Made by a program: the position numbers and the translations under genes
Part shown: positions 7,841 through 17,215 of the stretch, piece after piece
How the letters are laid out: every line of letters starts with the position of its first letter
Numbering within the stretch: position 1 is the first letter of the stretch
NCBI RefSeq assembly: GCF_022458865.1
Contig: NZ_JAJNMU010000021.1
Coordinates: forward strand, 124,001 to 188,000
Source: Paenibacillus periandrae
GTDB lineage: Bacteria; Bacillota; Bacilli; Paenibacillales; NBRC-103111
Direction: 5' to 3'
Length of the DNA stretch: 64,000 nt
The notes under the pieces: generated by a model
What the model saw: the letters and a program-made list of their open reading frames with translations, nothing else
Database searches by the model: none
What the model was told of the DNA's origin: nothing

Positions 7841-9525
7841 GAGGCCACTGAAGAACTGATGCTTTTTTCAAAAGGCTGGTAAGTTCCAATTAAAAAGAAG
7901 ACATCCCTACCCAAATATTGGGCTAGATGTCTTCTTTTTTGCTGTTATACGATCATCCTTACTCCGCTATCTTCAATATTCGTTTTAGGTTTACCGCAAA
8001 TATGGCCATCGCACCTTGCAATTGCATTCCAAGCAGACCCGAGGTTGTGGCGACATCGTACCCGTGTCTATGTTTGAGTTCACTGTTCTTCGCTTCAATT
8101 TTGTAGCGTTCCTTGGATTTTGCCTTGAACTCCTCCGTTTCCTGGAATGCCATTTGTTCCGAGTGTTCTTCGGATTTAATAGTCACGGAGTAGGTCTTGG
8201 TTTTGGCTCCTTCTTTGTAGCAGCCTTCTTTAAGTGGGCAATGCTTGCATTTCTCCACATCAAAATAGTAGGTGTCTTGCTGGTTCTTGCCTTGGCCCTT
8301 CTTGCCCTGACGGGCTTTTCGTATCGCCAAATGACCAGCCTTACACACGTACATGCCTGCATCCTTGTTGAACAGAAATTCGTCTTCTTTCTTCCGGCCG
8401 CCCTGCGTAATGAGTGGATTGAGCCTTGCAACAAGCTCCATTTCGTTCTTTTTCGCGTATGCGAGATTTTCTTTTTCAGAATAGGCGGCATCGCCGATGA
8501 CTGTTTTCACTTGCATTCCAGTTGCCTGGCTTTTTTCGATTAACGTCTGCAATTGCTTGCCGTCATTCTTCTCGCCAGTCGTGATCACGGCTGCCGTTAT
8601 AATGCGTTCCTCAGTCATGGCTAGATGTGTCTTGTATCCAAAGAAAGCAGAATCTGCACTTTTGTGCCCTACCTTTGCATCCGGGTCCGCTGTTAAGCGA
8701 AGCTGCTCAACGTCGTCCTCCACCGTTTCCTTCAGCAGGTTGAGCGGCTCCAATACTTTCGGTACGAGGGCGATCCCGGACTCGGTCTCAATGAAGGCGA
8801 TGAGCTTCTCACAATACGCGATCTCGTCCTCGAGTGCGTCGTTCATGTTCTTTGTTGGCATGTTAGCTTTGACCGTTTCGTTTATGGAGTAAACGGCTTT
8901 CCGCAGTTTCCGTGCTTGATCTTGCAGGATCTCTCGCGGCGACTTCTGGTTGTAGCGTGCTTTCGTATGCGTGGCATCCACAATAATGGACGTGCTCTTC
9001 AAGATGTCCTTCTTGAGGGCTAGTTCCACCGTCTTGCCAATAAGCATGTCCAGTAGGTTAATGTCGGTTAAACGAAGCTTACGAAATTTCGTCAGAGAAC
9101 TCGAATGGATTACCGGATCTTCCGGCGCCATGCCGAGGAAATATTTATATGACATATCGTACTTAGAGCGCTCGACAAGATCTACGTCAGATAGCTCGAA
9201 AATCGCCTTAAGCAACAAATACTTAAACATACGAACAGGGTCAATCGCGTCACGTCCATTATCCAAACAATACTTTGATTCCAATTCCTCATATATGAAG
9301 GTGAAGTCCACCAGTTCGTTAATTTGACGGAGCATATTATCCTTTGGCACGACGATATCATACAGTGCCATATAAGGACTCAGAACTAAGGTTTGTTGTT
9401 GTCGAATCATCCGCTCTCACCCGCTTTTCATAATGAATTAATTATACGGTAAAAAAGGTACAGCCTCTTCAATTTTCTTGAAGATCTGTACCTTTTCCTA
9501 AAAGATGGACTTTTTCAGTGGCCTC
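7841..9525 (-). mobile_element. IS1182-family insertion sequence, copy 1 (complete)
   Basis: 1685 bp bounded by inverted repeats starting GAGGCCACTGAA (7841) and, at the other end, TTCAGTGGCCTC (ending 9525). It carries one intact transposase. Flanks CGAGTGTGG (7832-7840) and CGAGTATGG (9526-9534) match 8 of 9, suggesting a 9-bp target duplication. Joined without the IS, the flanks form an A-tract/T-tract hairpin, so it appears to have landed in a terminator. Inside the left end, a hairpin (7893-7905 with 7926-7939) with U-tract guards against read-through. Confidence 0.9.
7959..9410 (-). CDS. IS1182-family transposase (copy 1)
   Basis: 483 residues, full length for the family. An N-terminal DUF772 region (DPVRMFKYLLLKAIF...) is followed by the DDE catalytic core: Asp in IIVDATHTKARYNQKSP, Asp in VIGDAAYSEKEN and Glu in the KIEAKNSELKHRHGYD segment. 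A cysteine-containing insert (KCKHCPLKEGCYKEG) precedes the last motif. It is intact and plausibly active. The protein is clearly related to, but not identical with, the copy at 11437-12897, so the two elements are different IS1182 members rather than a recent duplication. Confidence 0.95.
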   Translation of the reverse strand: MIRQQQTLVLSPYMALYDIVVPKDNMLRQINELVDFTFIYEELESKYCLDNGRDAIDPVRMFKYLLLKAIFELSDVDLVERSKYDMSYKYFLGMAPEDPVIHSSSLTKFRKLRLTDINLLDMLIGKTVELALKKDILKSTSIIVDATHTKARYNQKSPREILQDQARKLRKAVYSINETVKANMPTKNMNDALEDEIAYCEKLIAFIETESGIALVPKVLEPLNLLKETVEDDVEQLRLTADPDAKVGHKSADSAFFGYKTHLAMTEERIITAAVITTGEKNDGKQLQTLIEKSQATGMQVKTVIGDAAYSEKENLAYAKKNEMELVARLNPLITQGGRKKEDEFLFNKDAGMYVCKAGHLAIRKARQGKKGQGKNQQDTYYFDVEKCKHCPLKEGCYKEGAKTKTYSVTIKSEEHSEQMAFQETEEFKAKSKERYKIEAKNSELKHRHGYDVATTSGLLGMQLQGAMAIFAVNLKRILKIAE

Positions 9526-9546
9526 CGAGTATGGTGCGGTTTTTTT

Positions 9547-10963
9547 CTACGACTGACCAATTAACTCACTTACTTTGTTTTCGATGTTATTCAAGTAGCT
9601 TTCAGGATCTTTTCGGAACCTCCGGCGTTTTGTTCCCTCGAGCAGACGGTCATTCCATCTGTTTCTTTCTTTATTGAACGTATCGTAATCAACTTTCTGA
9701 AGACGCTCGATCAAGTGGGGCTGCCTCAGCGCATCATCTACGAACACAACAAATTCGCCGCTGCGAAGGATGTAGTCGTTCCAACTGCGGCGGCCGGTCA
9801 TTCGACGGTGTTTCGTTTTCGTCTGACGGAAGAAACGTTCATGGTCATTATTTGTTCGAGGTACGTATGGTGCGTCGTAGCAAGTAAACAAGCCATTCCA
9901 AAATCCGATAGTGTAGGCCAAAACATTGTTCACCAACACTTCGTCGCCTGGTTCAGTATAGTGATGCTGCATCCAATTCAGAAGATGCTCCATCCGGAAG
10001 CGCACCGATTCGCTTGTCTGATCAAGCGAGGGCTCTAGGAGCTCCGCTACATGCGAAATGACGCTCTGCCAGCGACGTACGGCTTTGTAGGTTTGTTGAA
10101 AGTCATTAAATTTACTGAAAATTCTGTTAATCTTTTCGAGCAGCGTGAGCCCCTTTTTTAGTCAAGCTTCTGTCCAGCGATTGCTGAACGGCTTGAGCAT
10201 TTTCGAAAATTCGTACACCAGGAAGATCAAGGGGCGGGTTCCCGTCCTCGAGCAAAATCGAACGAACAGCAGCCAAGTAATCCTTTGCGATCTCGGCTTC
10301 TGCAGAGGTCTCTTTCTCAACTTGTTTTTCGATTTCTCGGATGCCACGGAGCGCTTTCTTAATACCAGTCTTCAACTTCCGGTCCGCGTCCACAACGGGC
10401 TTGGCAATGTCTTTCAGATAATGATATTGGCAGTACTGATAGGGCACGTTCGGCCACATGTTCGCCATGGCAAGCCGAATGGACTGCTGGCCATCACTAA
10501 CCAGACCGATGACCGGGAAACCGAGATCTTTTACCGGTTGTAGAAGCGCTTGGAGTTCGCTGGCGGATCCGCTTTTTAGGTTTTGGGCAGCCAAAATGGT
10601 GCCACTGAACACTTCACGAACGACATAAAGCGTTTCGTTTCCTTTTTCGGGCTGAACCCCGTCCATGGAGAGCATGATCCCTTTGTTTTCTTCTACAAAC
10701 TGTTCTAGTACTTGACGAGTTTGCTCAGTAACCGAAGCCCGCAGCACGGTCAAATAGCGCTCGTACAGTCTCATGGAGTTTCGCTCGGAAGTTGCAATTC
10801 CGCGGCCGTTAAGTTCTTTGGTGATTTCGGCAATGGTAAAGTGATGTTTGAAACGGAACTCTCCAACGAGTGCAAGAACGTCAAATCCGTAGGAGGTATG
10901 TTTCATGCAAAGAGCATCTGCCTGGGCAGACTTGAAATATCTTGTGAGGTTTCCACATTCCTC
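9547..10963 (-). pseudogene. DDE (Mutator-like) transposase, frameshifted and 5'-truncated
   Basis: The open frame 10127-11044 and a second one ending at 9547 are one gene. Translating between them in the second frame gives a natural join (KKGLTLLEKINRIFSKFNDF), so one base has been gained or lost in the AAAAAAGGGG run near 10150. Catalytic motifs are Asp in MLSMDGVQ, Asp in GLVSDGQQS with the CQYHYLKDI helix, and Glu in NNDHERFFRQTKTKHRRMTGR. Upstream of about 10963 the frame runs only through antisense of an SDR relic, so the true N-terminus is missing. The IS family is not assigned. Confidence 0.75.
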
Positions 10964-11205
10964 ATTGTCAATGCGATTGCGCCGGGCTTCTTCGTCACCA
11001 TAGTAGAATTTCAAGTTGCTCCTTAAGGAAGATGGCGGTTTCACCGACCGCCCCCATAAAAATATTTCTCATACGCCGATGCGCCGTTTTGGCAATCCGA
11101 GGGGCTCTCCTAGGCACGCTGCTGTGGCTTGCCGACAGTGACATGTCCGGCTTTCTCTCCGGTACGACGGTGCCGGTCGACGGCGGATTCCTGGCCGGCG
11201 TGTAG
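10964..11205 (+). pseudogene. 3' relic of an SDR dehydrogenase (mannonate-oxidoreductase-like)
   Basis: Read in pieces with frame changes: VNAIAPGFF, then QLLLKEDGGFTDRPHKN, then HTPMRRFGNP, then GTLLWLADSD, ending VPVDGGFLAGV and a stop at 11203. These are consecutive C-terminal blocks of an SDR. The (N)EDG...HTPMxRFGxPEE pattern is typical of SDR D-mannonate oxidoreductases. A nearly identical 130-base piece occurs at 32482-32630, next to the second copy of the large duplication. Confidence 0.7.
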
Positions 11206-11324
11206 CGTCAAGCGAATCAAGTAAGAGGAATCTCGTGAACGCTGCGGCCCTAAACTGGCCCCCTTGTCAAAAATACTTTGAAAAAGAGATACGCTGCACT
11301 TAGAGGATGATTCCTGTATTACAA

Positions 11325-13002
11325 GAGGCCACTGAAAAACTCCATCATTATAAAACAGAGTAGCCTTACTCAATTTTGAGGGAGGCTACTCTGTTTTATT
11401 GTATAATGATTGTATTAATTCTAGGTGGTGTCTGGGATGATCTCAAACCAACAATCTCTTATCCTTAGTCCATATATGGCCATTTACGATATCGTAGTGC
11501 CTAAAGATAACATGCTACGTCAAATGAATAACCTTGTTGATTTTTCTTTTGTCCAAGAAGAATTACAGAATAAATATTGCCTCGATAACGGGCGAAATGC
11601 AGTACCTCCCATTCGTATGTTCAAATATTTATTACTGAAATCAATTTTTGATTTATCAGATGTGGATATCGTAGAACGATCCAAATACGACTTGTCCTTT
11701 AAATATTTTTTGGATATGGCGCCAGAGGATGGGGTTATTAATCCGAGTTCATTAACAAAGTTTCGAAAACTTCGTTTGAAAGATATTAATCTGCTTGATA
11801 TGCTTATTCAAAAAACAGTGGAAATTGCATTAGAAAAAGAAATTATAAAAAGCAGCGCCATTATTGTGGATGCGACACACACGAAAGCACGATTCAATCA
11901 GAAATCACCCAAAGAGATCTTGATGGAGAAATCTAAATTGTTACGAAAAGCAGTTTATCAAATCGATGAAAAAATGAAAGATAAATTCCCAGCAAAAACA
12001 ACGACAAACGAATTAACAGAAGAACTGGACTACTGCCGAGAAGTAATCCAAATTGTGGAAAGCGAAGAAACGATACGAGAATACCCAAAAGTAAAAGAAA
12101 AACTGAACTATTTAAAAGAGATTGTAGAAGATCACCATGAGCACCTTATATCCTCGAATGATCCTGATGCACGCTTGGGTCACAAAACAGCCGACTCCTC
12201 TTTCTTTGGCTATAAAACACATATTGCGATGAGTGAAGAACGTATTATTACAGCTGCAGTAATTACGACTGGAGAAAAAAGTGATGGGAAACAACTCCAA
12301 TCATTAATTGAAAAAAGCCGCGAGACAGGAATGGAAATTGATACAGTGATTGGTGATACTGCATATTCAGAAAAAGATAATATTGAGTATGCAAATCAAA
12401 ATGAGTTACTATTGGTAGCTAAATTAAATCCCAATATTACGCAAGGCATTCGTAAAAAAGAGGATGAGTATGAGTTTAATAAGGATGCTGCAATGTATGT
12501 GTGTAAAGCAGGACATATGGCGATTCGTAAAGCTCGCACAGGGAAGAAAGGCGTCAATGATAACCAAAAGGATACCTACATGTTTGATATTGAAAAATGC
12601 AAAATATGCCCTTTGAGGAATGGGTGTTATAAAGAAGGAGCAAAAAGTAAAACCTATTCTGTAACCATCAAATCCACAGAACATAAGGAACAAGAAGTAT
12701 TTCAAAACAGCGATGGTTTCAAAAAGAAATCGAAAGAGCGATATAAAATTGAGGCGAAAAATAGTGAACTCAAACACAGACACGGGTATGATGTGGCATC
12801 TTCCTCGGGTTTAATTGGCATGCACATACAAGGAGCAATGGCGATATTTTCTGTTAATATCAAGCGAATCATTACAATTATGAAAGAATCAGAATAAAGA
12901 ATAAACAAAAAGCGATATATCGTTCGAATTTGAACGGAATATCGCTTTTTGTTTTGAAACATGATTTTAACTAATTAAAAACGCAAGTTTTTCAGTGGCC
13001 TC
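11325..13002 (+). mobile_element. IS1182-family insertion sequence, copy 2 (complete)
   Basis: 1678 bp between inverted repeats GAGGCCACTGAAAAAC (from 11325) and GTTTTTCAGTGGCCTC (to 13002). Flanks GTATTACAA (11316-11324) and GTATTGCAA (13003-13011) again match 8 of 9. Terminator-like hairpins lie just inside both ends (about 11350-11400 and 12908-12952), insulating the transposase gene from outside transcription. Confidence 0.9.
11437..12897 (+). CDS. IS1182-family transposase (copy 2)
   Basis: 486 residues from ATG 11437, which has AGGTGG eight bases upstream and matches the start of the copy-1 transposase (MI.xQQ.L.LSPYMA). It has the same DDE layout: IIVDATHTKARFNQKSP, VIGDTAYSEKDN, KIEAKNSELKHRHGYD, plus a cysteine insert KCKICPLRNGCYKEG. 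It is visibly AT-richer than copy 1 and diverges at many positions, indicating an independent origin. It appears intact. Confidence 0.95.
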   Translation: MISNQQSLILSPYMAIYDIVVPKDNMLRQMNNLVDFSFVQEELQNKYCLDNGRNAVPPIRMFKYLLLKSIFDLSDVDIVERSKYDLSFKYFLDMAPEDGVINPSSLTKFRKLRLKDINLLDMLIQKTVEIALEKEIIKSSAIIVDATHTKARFNQKSPKEILMEKSKLLRKAVYQIDEKMKDKFPAKTTTNELTEELDYCREVIQIVESEETIREYPKVKEKLNYLKEIVEDHHEHLISSNDPDARLGHKTADSSFFGYKTHIAMSEERIITAAVITTGEKSDGKQLQSLIEKSRETGMEIDTVIGDTAYSEKDNIEYANQNELLLVAKLNPNITQGIRKKEDEYEFNKDAAMYVCKAGHMAIRKARTGKKGVNDNQKDTYMFDIEKCKICPLRNGCYKEGAKSKTYSVTIKSTEHKEQEVFQNSDGFKKKSKERYKIEAKNSELKHRHGYDVASSSGLIGMHIQGAMAIFSVNIKRIITIMKESE

Positions 13003-13035
13003 GTATTGCAAAGGAGTCATCTTTTCGTATTATCA

Positions 13036-13069
13036 GGTTAACCAGAGTTTTCTGGTTGGCTTTTTTTTA
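13036..13069 (+). terminator. Intrinsic terminator
   Basis: Stem AACCAGA/TCTGGTT (13040-13046, 13051-13057) followed by GGC and eight T residues. It lies between the IS1182 end and the IS110 leader; the gene it served is gone. Confidence 0.8.
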
Positions 13070-13080
13070 TAGGCACCTTA

Positions 13081-13255
13081 TGATGGCGGTAGCCGGGAGA
13101 ACGTGTCATCTTTAGGGATAAGACCCCGTACTAAAAACTGTTCTCCCACTATCACCAATGACCATGTTTGAGCTGGTAGAGGCAAAGACCTCGCATCACA
13201 AGCGAAGCTATGGGTTTGGAACCATCGTGGGAATGCCGGCAAATAACGTAGGAGG
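13081..13255 (+). ncRNA. Candidate IS110 bridge RNA (leader of the IS110 relic)
   Basis: IS110-group elements encode a structured guide RNA between their left end and the recombinase gene (established knowledge). Here the 180 bases before the recombinase ATG are non-coding. They form a stem GGGAGAAC/GTTCTCCC (13095-13102 with 13140-13147) that holds internal single-stranded loops and an inner GGG/CCC hairpin (13115-13125). A second stem-loop GAGG/CCTC follows (13179-13192). Stem, internal loop, stem is the architecture expected of target- and donor-binding loops. Confidence 0.5.
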
Positions 13256-13260
13256 TTGTT

Positions 13261-14437
13261 ATGGAACCAGTTGTGGGAGTGGATGTAGCGAAGGGTGCTA
13301 GCGTGATACAGGCCTTTCTGAAGCGAAATGAACCCTTTGGGAAGTTGGAGAGCATTACGCACACAGATTTTGGATTTGAACGCCTGGGAGAAATTATCGC
13401 GGAATTGAAAGCAAAAACTGGAACTGATCCCGCAATTGTGTTGAAAGTAACGGGAGATTATCATCGTGGTCTTGTAGCATATTTAGATCGTAGTGGTTGG
13501 AAGTATTTCATTATTAACCCTCTACAATCCAAACGGGCAAAAGGAACACAACTACGAAAGGTGAAAACTGATGCGGCTGATGCATGGCACTTGGCGGAAA
13601 TGTACTATTGTGGAGATGTTAGGCCCCACCGAACTTGGGAAGAAAATTATACGGAACTTCAACATGTGACTCGGCAACATGAGTTTATTACTGGAATGTT
13701 CGTGCAAGCTAAATTGAACACGAGAGCCTTGCTGGAGCAGGTATTTCCAGGTTATATAGGTCTATTTCATCATCTATTCTCTGCAACGTCACTACGAGTA
13801 TTGCAGCGGTGTTTAGAAGGTCGTGTAGACGGGCTCATCGACATGATAAAGGAAAACACACGGAAGTCTCATTCCAAACAGTGGATCGAAGAAAAAGCGG
13901 CGCAACTCGAGCAGATGCTGTTTCATTGGCATAATCAACCAAGAAGTCAATCACAGACTAGGGCGCTGTTAAGTATGCTTTCTTTATTGCTCGAGTTTTT
14001 GGAACAGCTAAATCGACTTGAGAACAGATTGAGGAAATAGGCGTTACACTTCCAGAAGTGGAATTAGTAAAGAGTATACCGGGAATTGGGGACAAGCTCG
14101 CCGCAGCTATTGTGGCAGAATAGGGGATGCAAGTCAGTTTAAAGATGCTAAGCAGCTTGTTGCTTATGCCGGCTTAGATCCATCAATTTTCAGTTCAGGA
14201 AAGTTTACAGCTAACAGTACTCGAATTACGAAACGGGGTTCAAAGAGGCTTAGGCGAGCCCTATATCTAGCCGTTCAATGTGGACTTCGGCAGAGCATAA
14301 ATTTAAAGATTAAAAATTTTTATGATAAGAAAAGGAAAGAAGGCAAGCCATATAAGGTGGTCGTGATTGCTTGCGCCAACAAACTTCTCCATCACGTCTA
14401 CTCCATCCTTAGTAAGAGCGAGCCTTACAAAGCTTAA
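13261..14437 (+). pseudogene. IS110-family recombinase (DEDD), two frameshifts
   Basis: The N-terminal RuvC-like domain reads VVGVDVAKGAS (first Asp) and later KTDAADAWHLAEMYY (DxxD) near residue 102. The first frame ends at 14040. Shifting frame continues as the Transposase_20 domain (VKSIPGIGDKLAAAIVAE), then another shift near 14118 continues GDASQFKDAKQLVAYAGLDP through the catalytic Ser region (GKFTANSTRITKRGSKRLRR) to a stop at 14435. Intact members have about 400 residues, and the joined length fits. The start is ATG 13261 after GGAGG. It is inactive as written. Confidence 0.85.
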
Positions 14438-14451
14438 ATCCATATTTACCC

Positions 14452-14482
14452 AAAACCATTCGCGCCAATGAAGGTTTTTTTG
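14452..14482 (+). terminator. Intrinsic terminator after the IS110 relic
   Basis: AAAACCATTC pairs with GAAGGTTTT (14452-14461/14470-14478) and is followed by a T-tract, 15 bases past the recombinase stop. Confidence 0.75.
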
Positions 14483-14640
14483 TCATGCTTGAAAAGTATT
14501 ATACCAACAATTAATTTTAAGACCAATAGCTAATGCTTGACAAACATTAGCTGGTTTTTAATCCCCACTGGTATCCGTAATTGTTGTAGTAATGAATTTA
14601 GGGATTAATTTCTCACTCTAGTTCAGCATAAGCTTCGCAA

Positions 14641-14836
14641 TTCCTACTCCTCACATGGTCCTTCTTAAGACCGAAGAAAGACTCCTAAGGGGCGTTATCC
14701 AGTTGTTCCAGCGTCTGGACATGAATAATCCCAGTCCCTTCTCAATCAATAACTTTTGGTAGGTGGGATTCGTGTAATGGCTTCTTTGATCAGTTGAAGG
14801 CATTTTATGTAAATTCAACCTTCTTCTTTTCACCAA
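14641..14836 (-). pseudogene. IS3-family (IS150-like) transposase OrfB C-terminal fragment
   Basis: The minus-strand frame reads STDQRSHYTNPTYQKLLIEKG and LFMSRR, matching the HSDQGSHYT...GxxQSMSRxGNCWDN signature of IS3-family integrase cores. After a frame change the sequence DNAP, stop, ESFFGLKKDHV follows, i.e. the conserved DNAxxESFF(G/A)xLK block. Only about 65 residues survive, with a frameshift and a stop. Confidence 0.75.
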
Positions 14837-15083
14837 CGATTCTATCGTATCTGTTACATGGTGGAGGTGGAGGGAGGGTGGATAAGTTATGAGCTAGGAG
14901 CATGCCTGGGGAAGCATCCAGAATAGCCGCAAATAAGCCGTCCGGGAGTTACTGACTGTTATAAGGGAGAGACCTAGGATACCCTTCTTATAGTTCTGTG
15001 TCGTGTTTTCAAGCGTGCGGTGCTCTTGCGTGGTTTTTGCCATCTGTCAGTAGAGATTGGCTTTTCGATGTGGGCATAAAAGG

Positions 15084-15182
15084 CTAAAAATTGCGCATCA
15101 GCTTACGAATTCGCTTCAGGTTATACACCGTGTAATAGTCATTTTCCAACGTCGACTTATTGGAGCTTGTTCCTTTCTTGAA
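15084..15182 (-). pseudogene. Possible transposase C-terminal relic in the duplicated leader
   Basis: The minus strand reads a coherent basic C-terminus (STLENDYYTVYNLKRIRKLM then RNF and stop at 15084-15086), with a lysine-rich start. The NLKRI..LM ending resembles transposase C-termini. The same piece is present in copy B (32851-32949). There is too little to name a family. Otherwise the 14837-15380 stretch holds no gene. Confidence 0.3.
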
Positions 15183-15380
15183 GCCTCTTCGATCTAGAAA
15201 TTACTTTTATTAATATCAACTTGTTCCCTTCATCATTACTTGATAAAACCTTCGCTTTTGATTGATCGAAATCTGTCATTTATTGATGATAATTTTAAAC
15301 AATTTGATGAGGATATTATATTCCTCTCAATAGCCCCTTGCAAATATAATAAGGGCATGAAAAGGAGTGATTTTTAAAAA

Positions 15381-16319
15381 ATGACGAAAGTAAAAACTGT
15401 TCAGGTATCCGAAATACCTAAGCCGGAAGTTCGAAGAAGGGCGCGAATTCAATGGATTCCCTATCTGTTTATCGCACCTACAGTACTATTGATCATTTCG
15501 TTTTTGTTTTATCCGATGCTTAATGTATTTTATTTCAGCTTCCAAAATTACAATCCGAGCAAGCCTTATTATAATAGTTTCGCCGGCTTGGACAACTTTG
15601 TGAAGATTTTTACCGACGACCCACTCTTCGCACAAAGTTTATGGATTTCCGCCAAATGGGTGATCGTTGAAGTCGTACTTCAACTCATCTTCGGTTTGCT
15701 CGTTGCATTAGTGCTGAATCAATCTTTTCGTCTTCGTGCTTTCTTTAGGACGGCTGCGATAATCCCATGGGCCATATCCGGGGTCATTACCGCTACAATG
15801 TGGTCTTTTCTGTACAGTGAGCACAACGGAATGATTAACGACTTGCTGACACGAATGAATCTGATTCACAGTCCGATCGCTTGGCTCGGAGATACCGAGT
15901 GGGTCTTTTTCTCCATCATTCTAGCTGAACTGTGGAGAGGTATACCTTTCTTTACCATTACGATGCTTGCAGCTATGCAGACCATTCCTAATGAGTTGTA
16001 CGAATCGTGTACGGTAGACGGAGGCGGACGCTGGAGAGCGTTTACGCATATTACACTACCCTTTCTGAAAAACTCAATTATTTTATCGACGCTGCTGCGG
16101 GCCGTTTGGGAATTTAATAACGTGGATTTGATTTTCACTATGACGAATGGTGGTCCTGCTAATCATACGATGACAATGACGATGTATGTAGCCAATCAGG
16201 CAATTGTTGCACAGAATTTTGGATATGGTTCTGCATTGACCGTGATGGGCTTCCTTATCCTGATGGTTTTTGCTGTCAGTTATTTAAAGTTAAGTGGATT
16301 CGGAAAGGAGGAGAAGTAA
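15381..16319 (+). CDS. Sugar ABC transporter permease (MalF/UgpA type), copy A
   Basis: 312 residues with six hydrophobic segments (first about residues 29-52). The EAA-type cytoplasmic loop that contacts the ATPase is at PNELYESCTVDGGGRWRAFTHI (about residues 202-223). It forms the membrane channel with the permease at 16321 and receives substrate from the lipoprotein at 17216. No ATPase is encoded here, as is usual for CUT1 transporters that share an MsmX-like ATPase. ATG 15381 follows AAAGGAGTG at suitable spacing. Copy B of this gene (33148) carries a nonsense codon, so this is the working copy. Confidence 0.93.
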   Translation: MTKVKTVQVSEIPKPEVRRRARIQWIPYLFIAPTVLLIISFLFYPMLNVFYFSFQNYNPSKPYYNSFAGLDNFVKIFTDDPLFAQSLWISAKWVIVEVVLQLIFGLLVALVLNQSFRLRAFFRTAAIIPWAISGVITATMWSFLYSEHNGMINDLLTRMNLIHSPIAWLGDTEWVFFSIILAELWRGIPFFTITMLAAMQTIPNELYESCTVDGGGRWRAFTHITLPFLKNSIILSTLLRAVWEFNNVDLIFTMTNGGPANHTMTMTMYVANQAIVAQNFGYGSALTVMGFLILMVFAVSYLKLSGFGKEEK

Positions 16320-16320
16320 G

Positions 16321-17151
16321 ATGCTCAAACGATTGGACCGTATGGTTACATTGTATGTACCGCTATTCGCGGCCATGCTGTTTACACTGCTTCCCTTTTA
16401 TTGGACGATAGTGACTTCCTTCAAACGGGAGGCTGATATTGTCAAGCGGCCAATATTGTATTGGCCACAACCATTTACATTGGAGAACTACGGTATTTCT
16501 TGGGACGCCGTCGGATTCTCGAAATTTTTTAAAAACAGCCTGTTCGTTTCATTTTCTACTGTAGTTATTGTACTTATTTTATCCGTGCTTGCAGGCTATG
16601 CAATTAGCCGATTTAAATTTTATGGAAAACGCGGGTTTCTCCTTATGCTGCTCTGCACGCAGTTTATACCCGGCGCGATGTTGCTCATACCTCTTTTTCT
16701 TATTTTTAAAACTCTCGGCATGACAAGTAACCCACTCAGTTTGATTATCACCTATAGCGTGTTTCAGCTTCCATTTAACTCCATCCTGATGAGCGGATTT
16801 ATTACGAATATTCCTGAGCAGTTGGAGGAGGCAGCTATGGTGGACGGCTGCAGTCGATTGAAGGCGGTGTTTTTGGTAATCTTCCCAATCCTGCTTCCTG
16901 GAATTGTCGCTACCACAGTATTTACGTTTATCGGGTCATGGAACGAATTTTTGTTTGGTTTGATGCTCATTAACAAACCTCAGTTTTTCACGCTGCCTAT
17001 TGGTTTGCGTTATATGCAGGGCGAGTTCAATATGGCTTACGGTGCACTTGCTGCAGGCAGCGTCATTTCTCTGCTCCCAGTGGTCGTTCTGTTCGCTTTT
17101 GTTCAGAAGTATATGGTTCAGGGAATGGCGGCAGGCGCAGTCAAGGGTTAG
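16321..17151 (+). CDS. Sugar ABC transporter permease (MalG type), copy A
   Basis: 276 residues, second channel subunit of the CUT1 transporter. It has six membrane segments. The EAA loop PEQLEEAAMVDGCSRLKAVF lies near residues 165-184, followed by the ILLPGIVATTVFTFIGSWNEFLFG helix pair. The start is ATG 16321, one base after the previous stop and preceded by GGAGGAGAAG, so the two permeases are translationally coupled. An in-frame start at 16294 inside the upstream gene was rejected because it lacks its own ribosome site. It is transcribed with 15381 and 17216. Confidence 0.93.
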   Translation: MLKRLDRMVTLYVPLFAAMLFTLLPFYWTIVTSFKREADIVKRPILYWPQPFTLENYGISWDAVGFSKFFKNSLFVSFSTVVIVLILSVLAGYAISRFKFYGKRGFLLMLLCTQFIPGAMLLIPLFLIFKTLGMTSNPLSLIITYSVFQLPFNSILMSGFITNIPEQLEEAAMVDGCSRLKAVFLVIFPILLPGIVATTVFTFIGSWNEFLFGLMLINKPQFFTLPIGLRYMQGEFNMAYGALAAGSVISLLPVVVLFAFVQKYMVQGMAAGAVKG

Positions 17152-17215
17152 TTTTCGGATGTATTCCTGATTACAGGATTCATCATAAACAATAAAATTG
17201 AAGGTGGGATTAAGA

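Noticed and set aside
8016..9327. Three plus-strand open frames (175, 131 and 118 codons) opposite the IS1182 transposase
   Set aside because: They are antisense of an intact, motif-complete transposase, with no ribosome sites or family signals.
10145..11026. Plus-strand open frames opposite the Mutator-like transposase
   Set aside because: Antisense of a recognisable coding sequence; they lack starts with ribosome sites. Only the SDR relic from 10964 on is real on this strand.
16294..16320. Earlier start for the second permease
   Set aside because: It overlaps the upstream gene and its ribosome site; ATG 16321 has GGAGGAG at proper spacing. The same applies at 34061 in copy B.
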